A stretch of DNA of 64,000 nucleotides, taken from Fasciolopsis buskii. Lineage: Eukaryota > Platyhelminthes > Trematoda > Plagiorchiida > Fasciolidae. The position numbers were made by a program, and so were the translations under genes. This document shows, piece after piece, positions 12,397-24,758 of the stretch (its first letter is position 1; each line of letters opens with the position of its first letter). The notes beneath the pieces are model-generated. The model was not told the origin of the DNA and ran no database searches. It worked only from the letters and a program-made list of their open reading frames with translations. The DNA is taken from the NCBI GenBank assembly GCA_008360955.1, contig LUCM01009050.1, positions 69,414 to 133,413 on the forward strand, written 5' to 3'.

Positions 12397-12565
12397 CGGA
12401 ACGTGACCAAGCTGGAACTGAACGGGCATCGCCACGATCTGAATTCTGACGTTTTGCGAACACAAACCGGAAGCGGGTGAGAAGGCCAGAGAATTTTCGC
12501 CCCGGATAAGGCGAGTTTTCAGCATAGAGACAATTCATTTGTGGCGATTTGATGTTTGATTCTTG
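12397..12565 (-). CDS. Gene C, internal exon, basic Ser/Arg-rich
   Basis: Minus strand. An acceptor (...aattcatatgcag) opens 56 codons beginning QESNIKSPQMNCLYAENS. They run through a basic segment (FVFAKRQNSDRGDARS) to a gtaatc donor at 12,396. The exon enters in phase 0 and leaves one base, matching the neighbours on both sides. The composition suggests a soluble, partly disordered intracellular protein. No domain is recognised. A second minus frame is open over the same bases, so the frame choice rests on the splice sites. Confidence 0.45.
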
Positions 12566-12825
12566 CTGCATATGAATTTAAATAGCTTGGATAACTCGGC
12601 AGAATCGAACTATTTGTAGTTTGTTTCCTTTCAGAAATATTATCATATAAGTCGACCACACGGTTTCCCAAACCCGGATCATGTTCTTTCAATGTTTGGA
12701 ACAATAACGAGGGTAAATGATCTGTAATATGTCACCGGCCTTTTTATCAAGTCCTATCCAAAATTACAATTAATTGTGGACGAAGAAAAAAACACGGAAG
12801 TGGAACAAAATATTTGCCACCTAAC

Positions 12826-12942
12826 GTTGTCAGGTTTTCGCACTAGTGCACACATATATGCAACTTCAGACTTTTTGAATGGCAAATAACTAGCCATGCT
12901 TGACCCCCGTTCATCATTGCGCCATTCAGCCAAAATCAAGTT
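12826..12942 (-). CDS. Gene C, upstream exon
   Basis: A minus-strand exon of exactly 39 codons (NLILAEWRNDERGSSMASYL ...) runs from the acceptor ...aagagccag to a gttagg donor. It is phase 0 at both ends and joins the exon starting at 12,565 without a frame break. Open minus frames at 12,936-13,127 and 12,519-12,704 may hold further exons, but no consistent junction was found. The product is unidentified. Confidence 0.4.
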
Positions 12943-13660
12943 CTGGCTCTTTGAAGATAATTCCTTAAAAATGATTCACCGTTTGACCTGAATAGGTTTG
13001 TGGAATAAGACAAATCGAAACAAATATCCGGAACCATCAAGACTGTCTTAAGTGAGAATAAGTGGATGTATAGTTTATTGGAATTACTGGAATCGGATAT
13101 TGAAGCGATTAAATAGAGGAAAGTCAAATCTGCATGGCGAATTAGTTTTTCTTCCTCGAGTTAAATCTCCGCGAATATTCGGTTAATACTGTGAATGTGG
13201 TTTGATCCGTGGCATAGCGAATGTAATCGAAAATTTCTTATTTTCAAGGTATAATAGTCTACGGTTACAAATTCGAAATGAGGGTATTCCATAAGAGAGA
13301 TTCTCCTCAGATTTTACCAACCCACTGTATATCACGATGATGAACCAGGTGCCACCGCCCAGCGTGGTTGTTTATTTTGTTTTCATACGTTGTAGTTATT
13401 AATTCAGAAGATGTTATTCACATATAATACTGGGTTTTCGAGCCAAAAGCGTAACTTAGTGAAACACAAATCAGCTAGTTGAACGCAAAACGAAACAAAA
13501 TCCTGCGGCCTATGTTCTCTTTATTCGCCATACAACATCAATATTCACTTTACCATTCAGAAACTCTGGGTGGCCTGTTAGGAAAAATGACTAGTACACA
13601 TCCACCTCACACGCAATGGTCACGAACTCGAAAAGAATAATCATGAGTCGAACACCCTAA

Positions 13661-13954
13661 CCTTTAAGCCAACCTAGCAAGCTATCAGTAGTTTATCAAA
13701 TATCGAAGTCAAATGTCATAGCGTCCTGGACAGTCAGTGGATTTTTGACAAAATACAAATTATTTGCCCACGAGGAGATCGACCGCCGTGTGAGAGACGG
13801 CTTCCATGAGGAATTCCTACCGGATAAAGCAGAAATACAGTGCTTTCATTATATCTGCACGGTTATTCGGCCACTGACGTTGGACGATAAATCATTTGGA
13901 AAAGCCACATCAATTCCTTTGGTGCTACTGATATTTGATTTTTTTTTTTATTGA
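13661..13954 (+). CDS. Open 98-codon frame, possible exon
   Basis: From an in-frame TAA at 13,658 the plus strand stays open for 98 codons to a stop in a poly-T run. The middle (FAHEEIDRRVRDGFHEEFLP ... AEIQCFHYICTVIRPL) has strongly coding-like charge and Cys spacing. An acceptor at about 13,734 (gtcctggacag) could start the exon. No good donor is seen, and the poly-T end may be an intron. A decayed transposon protein is the main alternative. Confidence 0.35.
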   Translation, partial: PLSQPSKLSVVYQISKSNVIASWTVSGFLTKYKLFAHEEIDRRVRDGFHEEFLPDKAEIQCFHYICTVIRPLTLDDKSFGKATSIPLVLLIFDFFFY

Positions 13955-13959
13955 TTTTT

Positions 13960-16130
13960 GGTGACAAAGCCATATGTTGTTCCTGAGCAAGAGCTGACGT
14001 GAACATTTTCGGACCTTTTCACGAGGGCAGCCCGCTTTACAAATTCGTCGAGTTTTTTGAACCACACAACAAATAACCGATCGAAACTGCTCTGTATGAG
14101 TTTAGACACAAATCAGTCGTTGCTATTTGAACAAGGCTCGTACTTCAAATGTTGGTAAATTCCACAGTGTTGTACTGGGTTACCTTATAGTATTGTGTGA
14201 AAATTACGGTTGTTGAATAATGGGAGATTATGAACCTAACCAAGCGAGAACTCTAAATCTCACCGAGAATTCAGTGCAAATTGACAAAATCTGACGGTAG
14301 TACAAATGGAAACCAAGTTGACCACTTTTCTCACCCAATTTTTTTACAAACCCTCTCTTCCTGCCTTCGAATTACGTTCTGCTGGATTATCCAGTCCAAC
14401 TGAGGACAAATGTGAACGATAAAGTGGTTCATGAAACAAGCGAGATCTAGGATTGCATAATGAAATGTAAAAGTAATCATTCATTTCTCAGGGTGGATAC
14501 AGTTACAGGTGGAAATAATACCGGTAAGAACCACGATTGGGGTAGAAAGAAAATAGCTGGCTATTCTTGTCACTTCTTGTCTGGCTTTCTTTATTTTCCA
14601 TTTGTACGCTCATCTGATTGTCGATCTGCAATGTCAGTTAGTTCCATTTGATGGCCATGCCACAGATGACTCGAAGAATCTTCTTCGGATACTGGTCCCG
14701 CACATGAACAGTCATTGGTTCTAACGACGTGGACTTAACGAGTTGAAAGAACTCGCAATAACAACGATAACTCTCCCACTTCACCTCGTCGCAGCAAACG
14801 GAACTTCATTGGTTGTTACAAATTATTGTTTTTGTCACGGTACCTCTACTTTGATATTCCTTGCAACACATTTAATTAATCTTGACTTGTGCCAAATTAG
14901 CAATATTATATGGTCATTTGTTTATGTGCATATTTCCTGAGTACAGGCAAATTTCTCCACATCAGTTCATTTTGGGAGCTAGGGCAAACACTAGCCACTA
15001 TGCTCCCTTTATATAGATGGTCTGCGAGCATTCAGAATGCGAAATTTCATCAATACCTAAACCTGAATGACTCCTATGAAGAGAAACAGCTGAAGGGTCA
15101 CTGGATTCGGGTTGTCAGAAAATGTTCGCCTTTCTGCCACGCCATACAACGTAGCACTGTTCTCTCTGGGGGATGACTTAACGCCAAGCTTTCTTTGCTA
15201 AAGCCCAAGTGAAAAACTGGCATTTTTTATACTTTTCAAAGAACCCTGAGATCTTGACAGTACTCAAACAAAGCTCTGTCTTGCAAGTGTTGGTCGGTTA
15301 AGAACTGTTTTTTATTAACCATATATTCGTTGTCTCCAGTCAGAATTTAATTGTTGTTTCTATCGCCTGTGGGTCGGGGCATATGATCTGACTTTTAATA
15401 TCACACCGTCGGATATGTGGAAACCTAGAAGGGAAGGGTGTTTACTTTTACCCGAGATGGCAAACTATATGAACTAATTACCATCTTTATAACTGGGTAT
15501 GGGTTATCGAATTATTATTCACGTGCTCATAGTACCCTAAGATCAACGAAGCATTAGAAAACCGGTTGATTTTGTTCATGAAACCAGACCACAGAAGTCA
15601 TTGTACTTCGATTAATCACTTTAGTAACCGAACGGTGAGAATTTCCAAGTGGTTAATTTCGCGAAACCATTGCTGTTCTGGAGAATATTTATTTGCTGAC
15701 AATAAGGATTTTATTTCAAGCTTTCATTATCAGTAAAACGTTTGACGGAATTGTTAACTGTTTCCGCACTACGCTGTGGGCATGAAACGTCTATCGTGAG
15801 TAAAAGTAGTCACATTTATTTGAGTCATACAGAATCATATAGAAAACACTGACTGGGTTCATCATATTTGGATGTTCAAAACTCCAGGATAATGATGGTT
15901 GTACAAATTAATGCAAATGGTTGCATTTCCAGATACCACGCAATCCTATTTACCCTATCTGTATTATTGGATGGACTGATGCAATATCGAAGATTAACAA
16001 CAATTTCGCATCTAATGCTGTAAACATGGACGATAAATGACCAATCATGAATTGTTTTCGAGTCTTTTGCAAAAAGCCCTTGCTTAGAATAAGCTAGCCA
16101 TTTGTGAAACCAAGGTTTTGCCTGCGCTCG
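13960..16130. other. Unassigned DNA
   Basis: No supported gene was found. Frames at 14,460-14,651, 14,743-14,940 and 14,910-15,176 are open, but none has matching acceptor and donor. The last is the most coding-like. Confidence 0.3.
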
Positions 16131-16136
16131 CAACAG

Positions 16137-16310
16137 AAATGCTTGTTTTCTTGCGAATCGAATATGCAAAATTCATTCAAGGATTTTGAAAACGAACTGT
16201 TTGCCGTTTTATCCCAAGAAACTGCTCATAATTATCAAGAAACGCCTTCAGGCCGTGACATTCGACCAACAGTCGATAGTTCCGTGTTTGAATCTTGGTC
16301 CACAACGGAT
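16137..16310 (+). CDS. Candidate exon, acidic Ser/Thr-rich segment
   Basis: After the acceptor gcctgcgctcgcaacag, 58 codons are open up to a gtgaat donor at 16,311. Reading on instead, the frame stops at 16,325. The peptide (KCLFSCESNMQNSFKDFENE ... GRDIRPTVDSSVFESWSTTD) is acidic and Ser/Thr-rich, like the gene A exons. It is phase 0 at both ends but cannot feed the 23,423 exon, which has an in-frame stop before its ATG. It may belong to another gene or be a terminal exon. Confidence 0.4.
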
Positions 16311-17582
16311 GTGAATTCTCCATGACTCCTAAGTAGAATGGAATAACTGTACATTGCGTTTTTGGATTTCAGCAGGATGTCAGTATTGACGTTGCACAAC
16401 GAATTCTTGCAGGGTCGCATTCACTCTTGTGCTTGGTGCTTGTAAATCAGTTAAAACGATCTATGGTTTCCCTAAGTGGTATAGTCAAACTTGGGACAGG
16501 GTCATATCTGTCCAATTTGAAAAAAATTCAATTCCAAATCGGGTGTCACATGTTTTCCGTCAATGATTTTGATAGCTGACATTACTTTTGGTTTTATTTT
16601 ACCTCTCTACTTTTACTGGATGTTTTTCAAAAGTTGTGCCACAGTTGATGGCGGACAATGTCTTATCCAATTCAGAAATGGCTACTTATAATTGAGCAGA
16701 CTGAATCCACAATTTTATTCTACTCGGCTGTTTGTCCCTCGTTTAAATGCAAGTATCAAAACAACAACGAAATCTGAGTGTGAGAACGAATGGATACCGA
16801 CTACCGTATAAATGTATGATGAACTTCAAAGGCTTCTCGGTTTGATCAGATGTTGAGATGTTTTTCTCGGACCCTCTATTTCGTATACCAATACATGTCA
16901 ATTTAATCAGCGGTGATTTCTAGCATAGAACAATTTAAAGGAAACTTGACTGATGTACAGTTTTGCCACGTGCAGCCTAACGAACGGGTTTTCGGCTGAT
17001 AACATGAAAACCGTGGAACATAATTAGTCGGGGTTCATCATATTGCAGCCGCGATGTCTTCCTAAGCCCATTCTAGAAAAGTTCAGTTAATTGACTCTGA
17101 ACTGTAGTGAACTAATCCATTAGATATTACTAATTAAGCAAATTTTCCATCTGACAGTCAGTACATTCTGACTAATCTTTGGGTTGAGCAGAAGCTAAGT
17201 TTGTGATGACAGTCGAGGACGCCACTCCACGACTGACTTGACTTCGTTTCATTCATCTTGATCCTCCGTTTACTTGGACACGCAACTTCTCGCCCATCCA
17301 CCCGGAAAAATATTAACCTGCGGTGTAGATTTATTAGGCTGTATTCCCTGTACACCTAGGGCTCCAAGGGAGATCAACATGAAAAATGCCTTTATTGGTG
17401 AACATTTCATTTCCCTCTGTCACGCATTGGAACATTCCGTTCACTTTAGACTGTGCAATTTACAAAATTATTCCTGAGCATTGACTGAACTGTTAAATTT
17501 AGAAGACGCATGAAATTTTCGCATCGCAAATGAGTATGCTGATGAAATAGCAGCTGTATTTTTGTTTGTTCGCAGTGTGGTC

Positions 17583-17763
17583 ATGGCGGGTGAAGATTCA
17601 GATCTATTTATTTCGCTACTTTTCTGTTTGCATTGTATGGTTTTGCACGGACTTTGGCGTACAAAAATAATGAAGCGTTTCAGTCACAAAAGGTGGAGAG
17701 AAGAAAGGAAAAGTTGTTACACTTATCACCTCGAAAATCTGAAAAGAAAAAGACCTCGTTCAG
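17583..17763 (+). CDS. Candidate first coding exon with hydrophobic N-terminus
   Basis: An acceptor (ttgtttgttcgcag, ending 17,575) is followed seven bases later by an ATG. The 60-codon frame carries a hydrophobic stretch at residues 7-21 (LFISLLFCLHCMVLH) and then a very basic region (KRFSHKRWREERKS and KRKRPRS). It ends at a gtatga donor. Taken literally this is a membrane-anchored or secreted leader plus basic stalk. It lies just beyond the 3' end of the retrotransposon relic, so a repeat-derived frame is possible. No partner exon was found. Confidence 0.35.
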
Positions 17764-18049
17764 GTATGATCAGAGCACATTATGATAGGTTGCTAAGGAA
17801 CTCGGCTAAAACACGGTCACAGTTTGTCAACATGCATGCTAAATATGAGAGAATGAAGGTCCTAGAGATAATAATTTCAGAAGGCATGTAACGAAAAGCA
17901 GATTATGTTGAAATATGAGAGCAGCACTTTGAAATACCGTTGTGCACAGGATACGTGGGATCTGACAGAACTTTGTGGGCGAATTTTTCATATGCTGAAA
18001 AGTGTTGATTACATAAATTGAAAGACAAATCAGGTGGTAGTATGAAAGA

Positions 18050-19200
18050 CACACAGCTAATGATTGATAGACCCCGACGAAGAATTTTGCAGTCCTTTTT
18101 AAATAAACCTGGAAAATAACAGGAGAACAGTCAATAAGGATTGGGAAAGCACATTAGTATACAAATCGAGAGATGGTGCTTTGTTTCGCCTTGTAGTGCC
18201 GAAGCTCCCTGATTTGAAATGAAGACCGTCGGGGATTTTTTACACAGGTGGAAATGTGAGAAGTCCACTTCAGAAATTTATCAACGGTAACTCATAAATA
18301 TTTCACAGAAACAACCCTGGTAAGTGTTCCTGGGTTGATGGAAGACGTTTCGGATGGGTAGGCTGTTCAAGGGAGAGAGAACAGACATTCAAAACACTTA
18401 GATTTTTTGAAACTTAGACCAGCACATGCAGAGAAATCGCAAACAGAATATAAGTTGATGGAAAAACTTTGAAACTCATCGTTGCCCGAAACTACATGAG
18501 AGAAGGCAACATCATCAGCATACTTAAGCAGATGTAGGGGGAAGTTGGCTGACAAATTGATGATGTAGGTAGAGAAGAGAAATGGCGAAAGAACAGCACC
18601 CTGAAGCACTCCTGATTTGTTACTCAACGGTTTTGAAGTTTTACCGTCCACTCGTGTGTACTGGGTTCGGTTAGTAAAGTAATTAGACATTCATGCTTAT
18701 GAAGGCCTGGGACAACCAAATGTCTTCAGTTTGTGAAATAGAAGAGACCGTGGGACTGAATCGAATGCCGGTGAATAGCCTAGAAAGGAGTAGCGCACAG
18801 ATTTCATTGATATGTGTATGAACTTACAAATGTGCTGAATAAGGGAGGAGACAGCGTCCAAAGTGGACCTGTTAGATTTATAGGCAAACTGAAGTGGGTC
18901 TTCAAGAGGAAGATACATAGAAGATACATAGAAGAACGCAGGCGCTTAAGTATAGCACGCTCCGTCAGTTTAAGACCAGGACTTAAAAGCGTTGTGGGCA
19001 GACTGTGAGTACCAACCCTTGTGGTAATTTTGGTGGTGCAGCGAAGGTCGAGCACTTCTTCCCTAGAAGAACCTGAAACTATCATGTTATCATCCTGTAC
19101 AAATATGACTGGGGTATAAGTCAAAGAATGGATGAAGGCATGCTTGATACTGATGACGTCTGCAGAACAATTCTCGTATCTCTTTTTCTTCGCACACAAC
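18050..19200 (-). mobile_element. Degenerate CR1-like non-LTR retrotransposon fragment
   Basis: Reverse-transcriptase segments follow one another on the minus strand but in different frames. Segment 1 is a SPGLKLTERAILKRL finger-region motif (about 18,990 to 18,940). Segment 2 is QFAYKSNRSTLDAVSSL followed by SPAFDSVPRSLLFHKL (about 18,890 to 18,730). Segment 3 is GVLQGAVLSPFLFSTYI with LLKYADDVAF, the YADD site being at 18,511-18,522. Segment 4 is a YLGVTVDKFLKWTSHIS thumb-region motif below 18,340. Frameshifts and a stop separate them, so the copy is dead. No endonuclease domain and no clear 3' tail were found. The motif set fits CR1/jockey-like elements, which are abundant in flukes; the family name is from recall. 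Confidence 0.85.
18367..18918 (-). pseudogene. Reverse transcriptase domain, frameshifted
   Basis: This is the RT palm of the element above. One minus frame (18,918-18,697) covers the A-motif region: the usual D-x-x-x-A-F-D reads GYSPAFD, so the first catalytic Asp appears to be lost. The next frame (18,690-18,367) carries the LQGAVLSPFLF turn and the intact YADD box. It ends after CDFSACAGLSFKKSKC, a typical post-YADD segment. The frame change at about 18,690 and the damaged A motif indicate no activity. Confidence 0.8.
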
Positions 19201-19219
19201 AGTCGAACGCCTTGCCATA

Positions 19220-20140
19220 GGAATCGGCTATTGTTACCACTCCAGAGTTGGCTGGAAAATGTAGTATCGACGCGTTTGAGTTAAGCTTTTATTGGGCTAG
19301 AAGTAAACCGCACAGTTGAGTTAATACAGAATTTGCAGAAGTGCTGCTTGCGTCTTCTAGGAGAGATTTCGCCCATCCATGTGTGAACCCAATGGTCTCA
19401 GACTACTGGATCCATAATAATAAATGAGATAAAATTTTGAGTTTCTTGAGACCAATGCCCACATTGTTCCAATCCAACGCTGGTCAATTGATTCGTTTCA
19501 CTTGCGTTTCCACGCCCGCTTTTGTCGTGCAAAACAAGTACAATGCTGCAAATAAACGTCAAATTTAAAAAATCTACAATTTCGGATATTTACTGCAAGT
19601 ATTCCTTACTAACGCCTGCTTGATTTGTCCGCCTAACCGAGTTAGCTAACGACTGGTTCTGGCCGCCTCTTATAATCCTGAATTGGTTCATAAAGGCTTA
19701 AAACACACTGTAAGAACCAACAAGATAGCGCTAGAATCGATAGAAGACACTGGATGTATAGCTTATGAAGTCCGTCATTGCCTAGTCGCATTGCTTCACG
19801 ACGCAGCTCAGTGATGGAACAAGTGAAAGATCGTCTTCCCTCGGCCTAATAGTAGTATGTATCTGTTATGCAGCAGGCGGGAAAATGCATTTGAGGTTAA
19901 GAGTTACGAGGTAAACTTTGTGTGCCTCATTCATGACCCACGGTGATTGTCAATATTGCACAAAACAATATTCAGTTGTCTTTTTTCTGGGACCGTAGCC
20001 TGTTGACGAATAACGTTCGACTGATAATCTAGGCTACTTCTGCTTGGAAAGCCTAAGTGGAACGAAAGCTGGTCCTAAACCAGCTACCTCAAGACCTTCA
20101 TTAAGCGGTTGGTGAGCAAGTCCCCAAATAATTGTAGGGG
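19220..20140. other. Unassigned DNA
   Basis: No supported exon was found. The 3' end (about 20,090-20,145) keeps weak similarity, as an inverted copy, to bases just right of 23,095. The repeat family of the following feature may therefore extend a little outward with stronger divergence. Confidence 0.3.
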
Positions 20141-20145
20141 TTCGA

Positions 20146-20454
20146 GGTACTGACTCGTCATAACCCCCGCCTCGATCAGAAATCAACACAGCTGCAGCGA
20201 ATTCGCGATGATTATACCAATCAATAGGCGGAAAAAAACGACGCATGAGAAATTTGATGAGTGGTGAGTGACCGAATCAGCCGGCAGAACAATCAATCGG
20301 TGAGTGTTGTTCGTCAAAACTAATATAAGCTATTTTATTTTCAATAATAGACGAGTATTTTGTCTGCTCGACTTGGTATTTCTCACTAGATTTGGAGGGA
20401 ATTGAAGATAGGAGCCGTGAAATCGAATCAATTGAATAATTGCTGCCGAAGTAG
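20146..20454 (-). repeat. Left arm of ~310-bp inverted repeat
   Basis: This 309-bp segment is the reverse complement of 22,786-23,095 with about four differences by eye: three substitutions and one short indel or change in a T/C run. The outer end reads GGTACTGACTCGTCATAACC. No target-site duplication is obvious next to either outer end, and weak similarity continues outward. The arm is open as a frame (60 codons ending in IDCSAG on the minus strand) but is not a recognised protein. Confidence 0.95.
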
Positions 20455-22785
20455 GGCAAACATATGTTGATGTTTTGTGTGCTGCGAACCTTTTTGGATT
20501 AACACCGCGGTGACTGACTGTTCCCAAGTTATTGGTTGGTAGTTGACCAGTAGGCAGATCAAAATATGTCAAGCTTTTTGGGCCGCATTTTGTGTCCGGA
20601 ATCGAGAACACCATAGGTTAGGTCATTTTTTCATGTGTAAATACCGCATTAAAAGCGACATACTGATGTTGGCAAATGTGATAAATTTTATAATTATTAT
20701 TATAGACAACAACACATGTCACACCAGTTGTTCGGTGCAATGTGGATCATGCAATCAGGACGTCCTGTAGATTGCCCTTCTTTTAGGATTATTTTCGACA
20801 CTCGCGACCGTACAGGAAGCCCGATGTTGAGGGTTATAAGGAGTCGATGTTTGCCTTCTACATGCACAGGTTGACTCAGTTGGATTGGACCAAAAGACTT
20901 TCTCCTGCCTTCCAGGCAAATGTTTATTTCACTGCGTGCGCGTGGTTCAGGAAAATGCTACTTTTAGAGATGAAACTAATGTTTCTTAAAATAAATTTAA
21001 CACGGGAAGAATTCGGTGTTTGATTTTCTTGCACTGCTAACGAACAAATCTTGATCCAGGAAAATTTGTTTTGTTTAAACAGCTTGGGCTTAAACCAACA
21101 GATGTGTTGTTCGTCTAACAAAATCAGTTTGCGTGAATTTTTATCACACATGGGATTGAATGATGCACATATTTTCAATAGCCATATTGATTTTTGAGTT
21201 ACAGAGCTTGGACTGTTGGCATACAGTCATAAGACCGTAAAAGGGATTGAATCAAACGAAGACTTCCAACACTAGCGCAAAACTATCAACTACTCCATTT
21301 CTCGCGTTATTTCTGAATTAGTTCAAGGTTGTTCGGATCTACGTCAAACATTTTCGGAATTGGGTAACGTCATACCTTTGCCTCACATAGTATCTCCAGA
21401 GTACATCAGCTCGCAGATATCTGCTCGTATAGGATGAACCACGATCCAGATCCATACAAACGAGACCTCAATGAGTCATCTGAATGATATTCCCGAATAG
21501 TTTCGATATAAGCCGACTAATTTTGACAGTTCCTAAACAATACTGGGAGTGGCATATGATTTTCTTGGTTTCCTTATAAAGACTAAATCACTCGGTATTC
21601 AAGTATTCATTCACCTTGGGAATTTGAATTGCACTAGGAAAAAATCGATGAACATACAGGTAATCAGTGAGTGCTCAGATTATTTCTTGCAATATATGGG
21701 ATGCTCATACCATGTGGCAGATTGTCTGACAAACAAGCTGAAAACGGACTGGAGCAAATGACCATGGAAGTTTTTTTCCATATTTTATAAATACGGATGA
21801 CAACACTACTGAACAAAGTTCCAATGGATTGCTTTCATGAACTGGGGGAATAGATTTAGCAGCGAAGGAATTCCTGGTGTTGAGGCAGTCTTCAAATGGT
21901 TATTAAAGGCTTGAAACCACTGTGCTTTGCTAGCCCTCGTTGGCAGTGCATATTCATCACATCTGTCAGTGGATGACAGTTTAGTCACCAGTAGACCTGA
22001 GTTTGATAGAGCAGTCTCACTGGTTGTCAGTGGTTGTTCGAAGATGGACCGTTCTATTGAAATCGCAGTCAATACACAAGTGTGGATGCAATTCGACTTT
22101 GCCAGACGGCGAGTAAGAACACGTTATCTCATTGGCTGTCAATTCCTAGCTGACACCAACGCTCGGCTGGAAGATAAGTGTGTGGGACACACACTGAGAA
22201 GGTCATGTCGTGGGCACCAATAATCAGTGAGGATAGGCGTTCCGGATTCGAAAACAAAAAGAAATGAACATGTTCAGATGACATTGCAACATCTCAGAAA
22301 TACAATTGTTCTAAAAGGGGATTGAATGAGAAGTGAAAACGTGGGCCGTGTTGTGCTAATACGCCGCGTAGAGGTGATCGTTCGCGGTGAAGTGCGAGAC
22401 ATTGTGTTATTATTCAATAAGTTTGCCTCATAGACCTCCTCACTCATTGAGTTCCGGTTCACGAGGTCTCCTGTCTCCTACCTTGCAGATCCTACCATTT
22501 TCCCCCTGGAAGAGGGCTGTCCCGGCATATTGCAACATGCATCAGGCGAGACAGACCAATCATCGCGCGATGATGTGAATGGCAGTCACACACCATGCAC
22601 GGAAAATAGCCTACAAAATTAGCATTTTTTTAATTAGGTCCAGATTCTGTGCTTGGTTGGGTTGGCTGTTACTGGGGCAAGACTGACCGGCTGGAGAGCA
22701 GACCTCAAAACAGTAATTTGACGTTACCCAAAACCTGGGACAACCTACTGTTTCTTATTGCAGAAAACATGAATAGATCTCCGTT
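20455..22785. other. 2.33-kb spacer between inverted repeats
   Basis: No transposase, RT or integrase motif is seen. Frames at 21,806-22,072 (minus) and 21,927-22,223 (plus) are both open across the same DNA and neither has clear splice borders. The right end (about 22,640-22,785) is open in the frame that continues into the right arm. Confidence 0.4.
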
Positions 22786-23095
22786 CTACTTCGGCAGCAA
22801 TTATTCAATTGATTCGATTTCACGGCTCCTATCTTCAATTCCCTCCAAATCTAGTGAGAAAGACCAAGTCGAGCAGACAAAATACTCGTCTACTATTGAA
22901 AATAAAACAGCTTATATTAGTTTTGACGAACAACACTCACCGATTGATTGTTCTGCCGGCTGATTCGGTCACTCACCACTCATCAAATTTCTCATGCGTC
23001 GTTTTTTCTCCGCCTATTGATTGGTATAATCATCGCGAATTCGCTGCAGCTGTGTTGATTTCTGATCGAGGCGGGGGTTATGACGAGTCAGTACC
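22786..23095 (+). repeat. Right arm of ~310-bp inverted repeat
   Basis: This is the partner of 20,146-20,454 in opposite orientation. Its inner end reads CTACTTCGGCAGCAATTATT and its outer end GACGAGTCAGTACC. The 98-99% identity implies recent duplication or gene conversion. A transcript spanning both arms would fold into a 310-bp duplex with a 2.3-kb loop. Confidence 0.95.
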
Positions 23096-23422
23096 CAGTA
23101 CACTTACACAAATTCTCTGGGGAAACAGTGAATATGTACTCGTAAGTCCCTGCTGACATCCGTTTATCATATTGTCTTTCGTTTAACAGGTAGCCTATAC
23201 ATTGTTTCAAAACAGAACGGCGATGTTGGGTCTCTGCGAAATGACGTCAGAGTCAACCGATAAAACTTACCTTGCTTCTTCCGCATTTCTCAAATAAGTG
23301 AGAACCTGGGACCGTTTGACTTGGCTAATCGTACGACCTGAATGCATTGGTTTTTCCAGTTCCCCTTAATAGTACTTTCTTTTTATCACTGCGGTTTGTG
23401 ACGCGTTCTAGGATAAACCCCA

Positions 23423-23773
23423 ATGGATCCGGATGGAAAACTGAGTATGACTGCTTCACAGCATTCGTTTGCGTTTCCTTCCACTGGCATGCAAAATAAT
23501 CCGGAATTGGAAATCTACCAATCAAATTCCTCACTGACTACTGTAGTTTTGCCACAGAAGCGGAGTAGCAAGTGTTTCAAAGTTAGCCGGGAAAATGTTT
23601 GTGTGGATGAAACGGAACCCGAAGGTCGGTCGAATCTCGTGGATGACCACCAATCACCCACCGAATTGGAAGCACACGACAGAAATAAGAAGTCCAGTAC
23701 ATTGGAGTCAAACACCAAATCAGAAAGTTCCGTCACCAGCAAATCCAAAATGGGAGCTAGAAAAACCTTTATG
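23423..23773 (+). CDS. Gene A, first coding exon
   Basis: An acceptor (gacgcgttctag, ending at about 23,411) is followed by a short leader with an in-frame TAA and then the ATG. This ATG is therefore the natural start unless another exon joins. The 117 codons open MDPDGKLSMTASQHSFAF and become Ser/Thr/Asn/Glu-rich (KKSSTLESNTKSESS). They end KMGARKTFM at a good gtacgt donor, phase 0. Low complexity and absence of hydrophobic clusters suggest a disordered cytoplasmic or nuclear N-terminus. No known family is recognised. Confidence 0.65.
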
Positions 23774-24758
23774 GTACGTGATGTCCAGTTTAGCTCGTTC
23801 CTGTTTTTGAACGTTCGGTCTATTTGGGCACTTTTGTTTTCGATGCTACTGAACTATTTACATGGAACTGAAATATCCAAGCTTTGGAAGTTGTAGAACT
23901 ACGGGCAGTTAATAGGAACTCCTTAGAATGTGCCGGTTCTCGCTGATGTGAATGACCAAGAATCATGCGTTCATTTTCGCCCTGTCGAACAACAGCATGT
24001 CAGTTTCTCCTTTAAGGCAAATTGAGAACAGAGTCCTTTCATACTACCAGACTTCTTATACGCTATGTTAACTTCATTGTCGCGAGAAAGTAACCAAGCT
24101 TCCTTATATCTTACTTTGTATTTAGTCCAGTCCATGTAAAATGGTACTGCCTCAGGTTTTCTGCATCACGTATATCATAGAGGCAAACGTGTTCCCCCAT
24201 CTGCCCATCAGTTCTTCGTATATTTCGTCTCATCCGCATGATATTGTACACCTGCTAGTTAGTTAGAAATAGACCAGATTATCCTATCTATAGAAAAGCA
24301 TAGTGTCTAAAGTAACTGCAATTATCCGTTGATAGGAACAGAAGCGGGAACAAAGTGCAGCAAACTGGCTGGTTACTGACGTCCAGAAACCGGCTCGCAG
24401 CATCTATATCTATAAGAAAAAATAAATTTATTCTTTCCTATCTCAGTAATTGCATGTGATTCATTAGTACCTCAAATAACTTTGAGTTACTAATCAGATT
24501 TAGCATGCAGTTCACTCATTACATATGAATTCATCCAAAGCAAACTCATGTCCAAGCACAACATGTTAGCTTTGGTGTGATTGAAAGTTGATCCCTGATT
24601 TTTCACGGTGCAATTAAAAATCCAGTGGCCAGGATGCAACTCGATCAATTGGGAGATGACTGCCGTTTACCAATTCCAAATCGGTATTTGATTCAACCTG
24701 CTCAAAATGCGCTTTCCATTGTATTCCCAAAAGATGGATTATAGTTTGACCCATGCAG

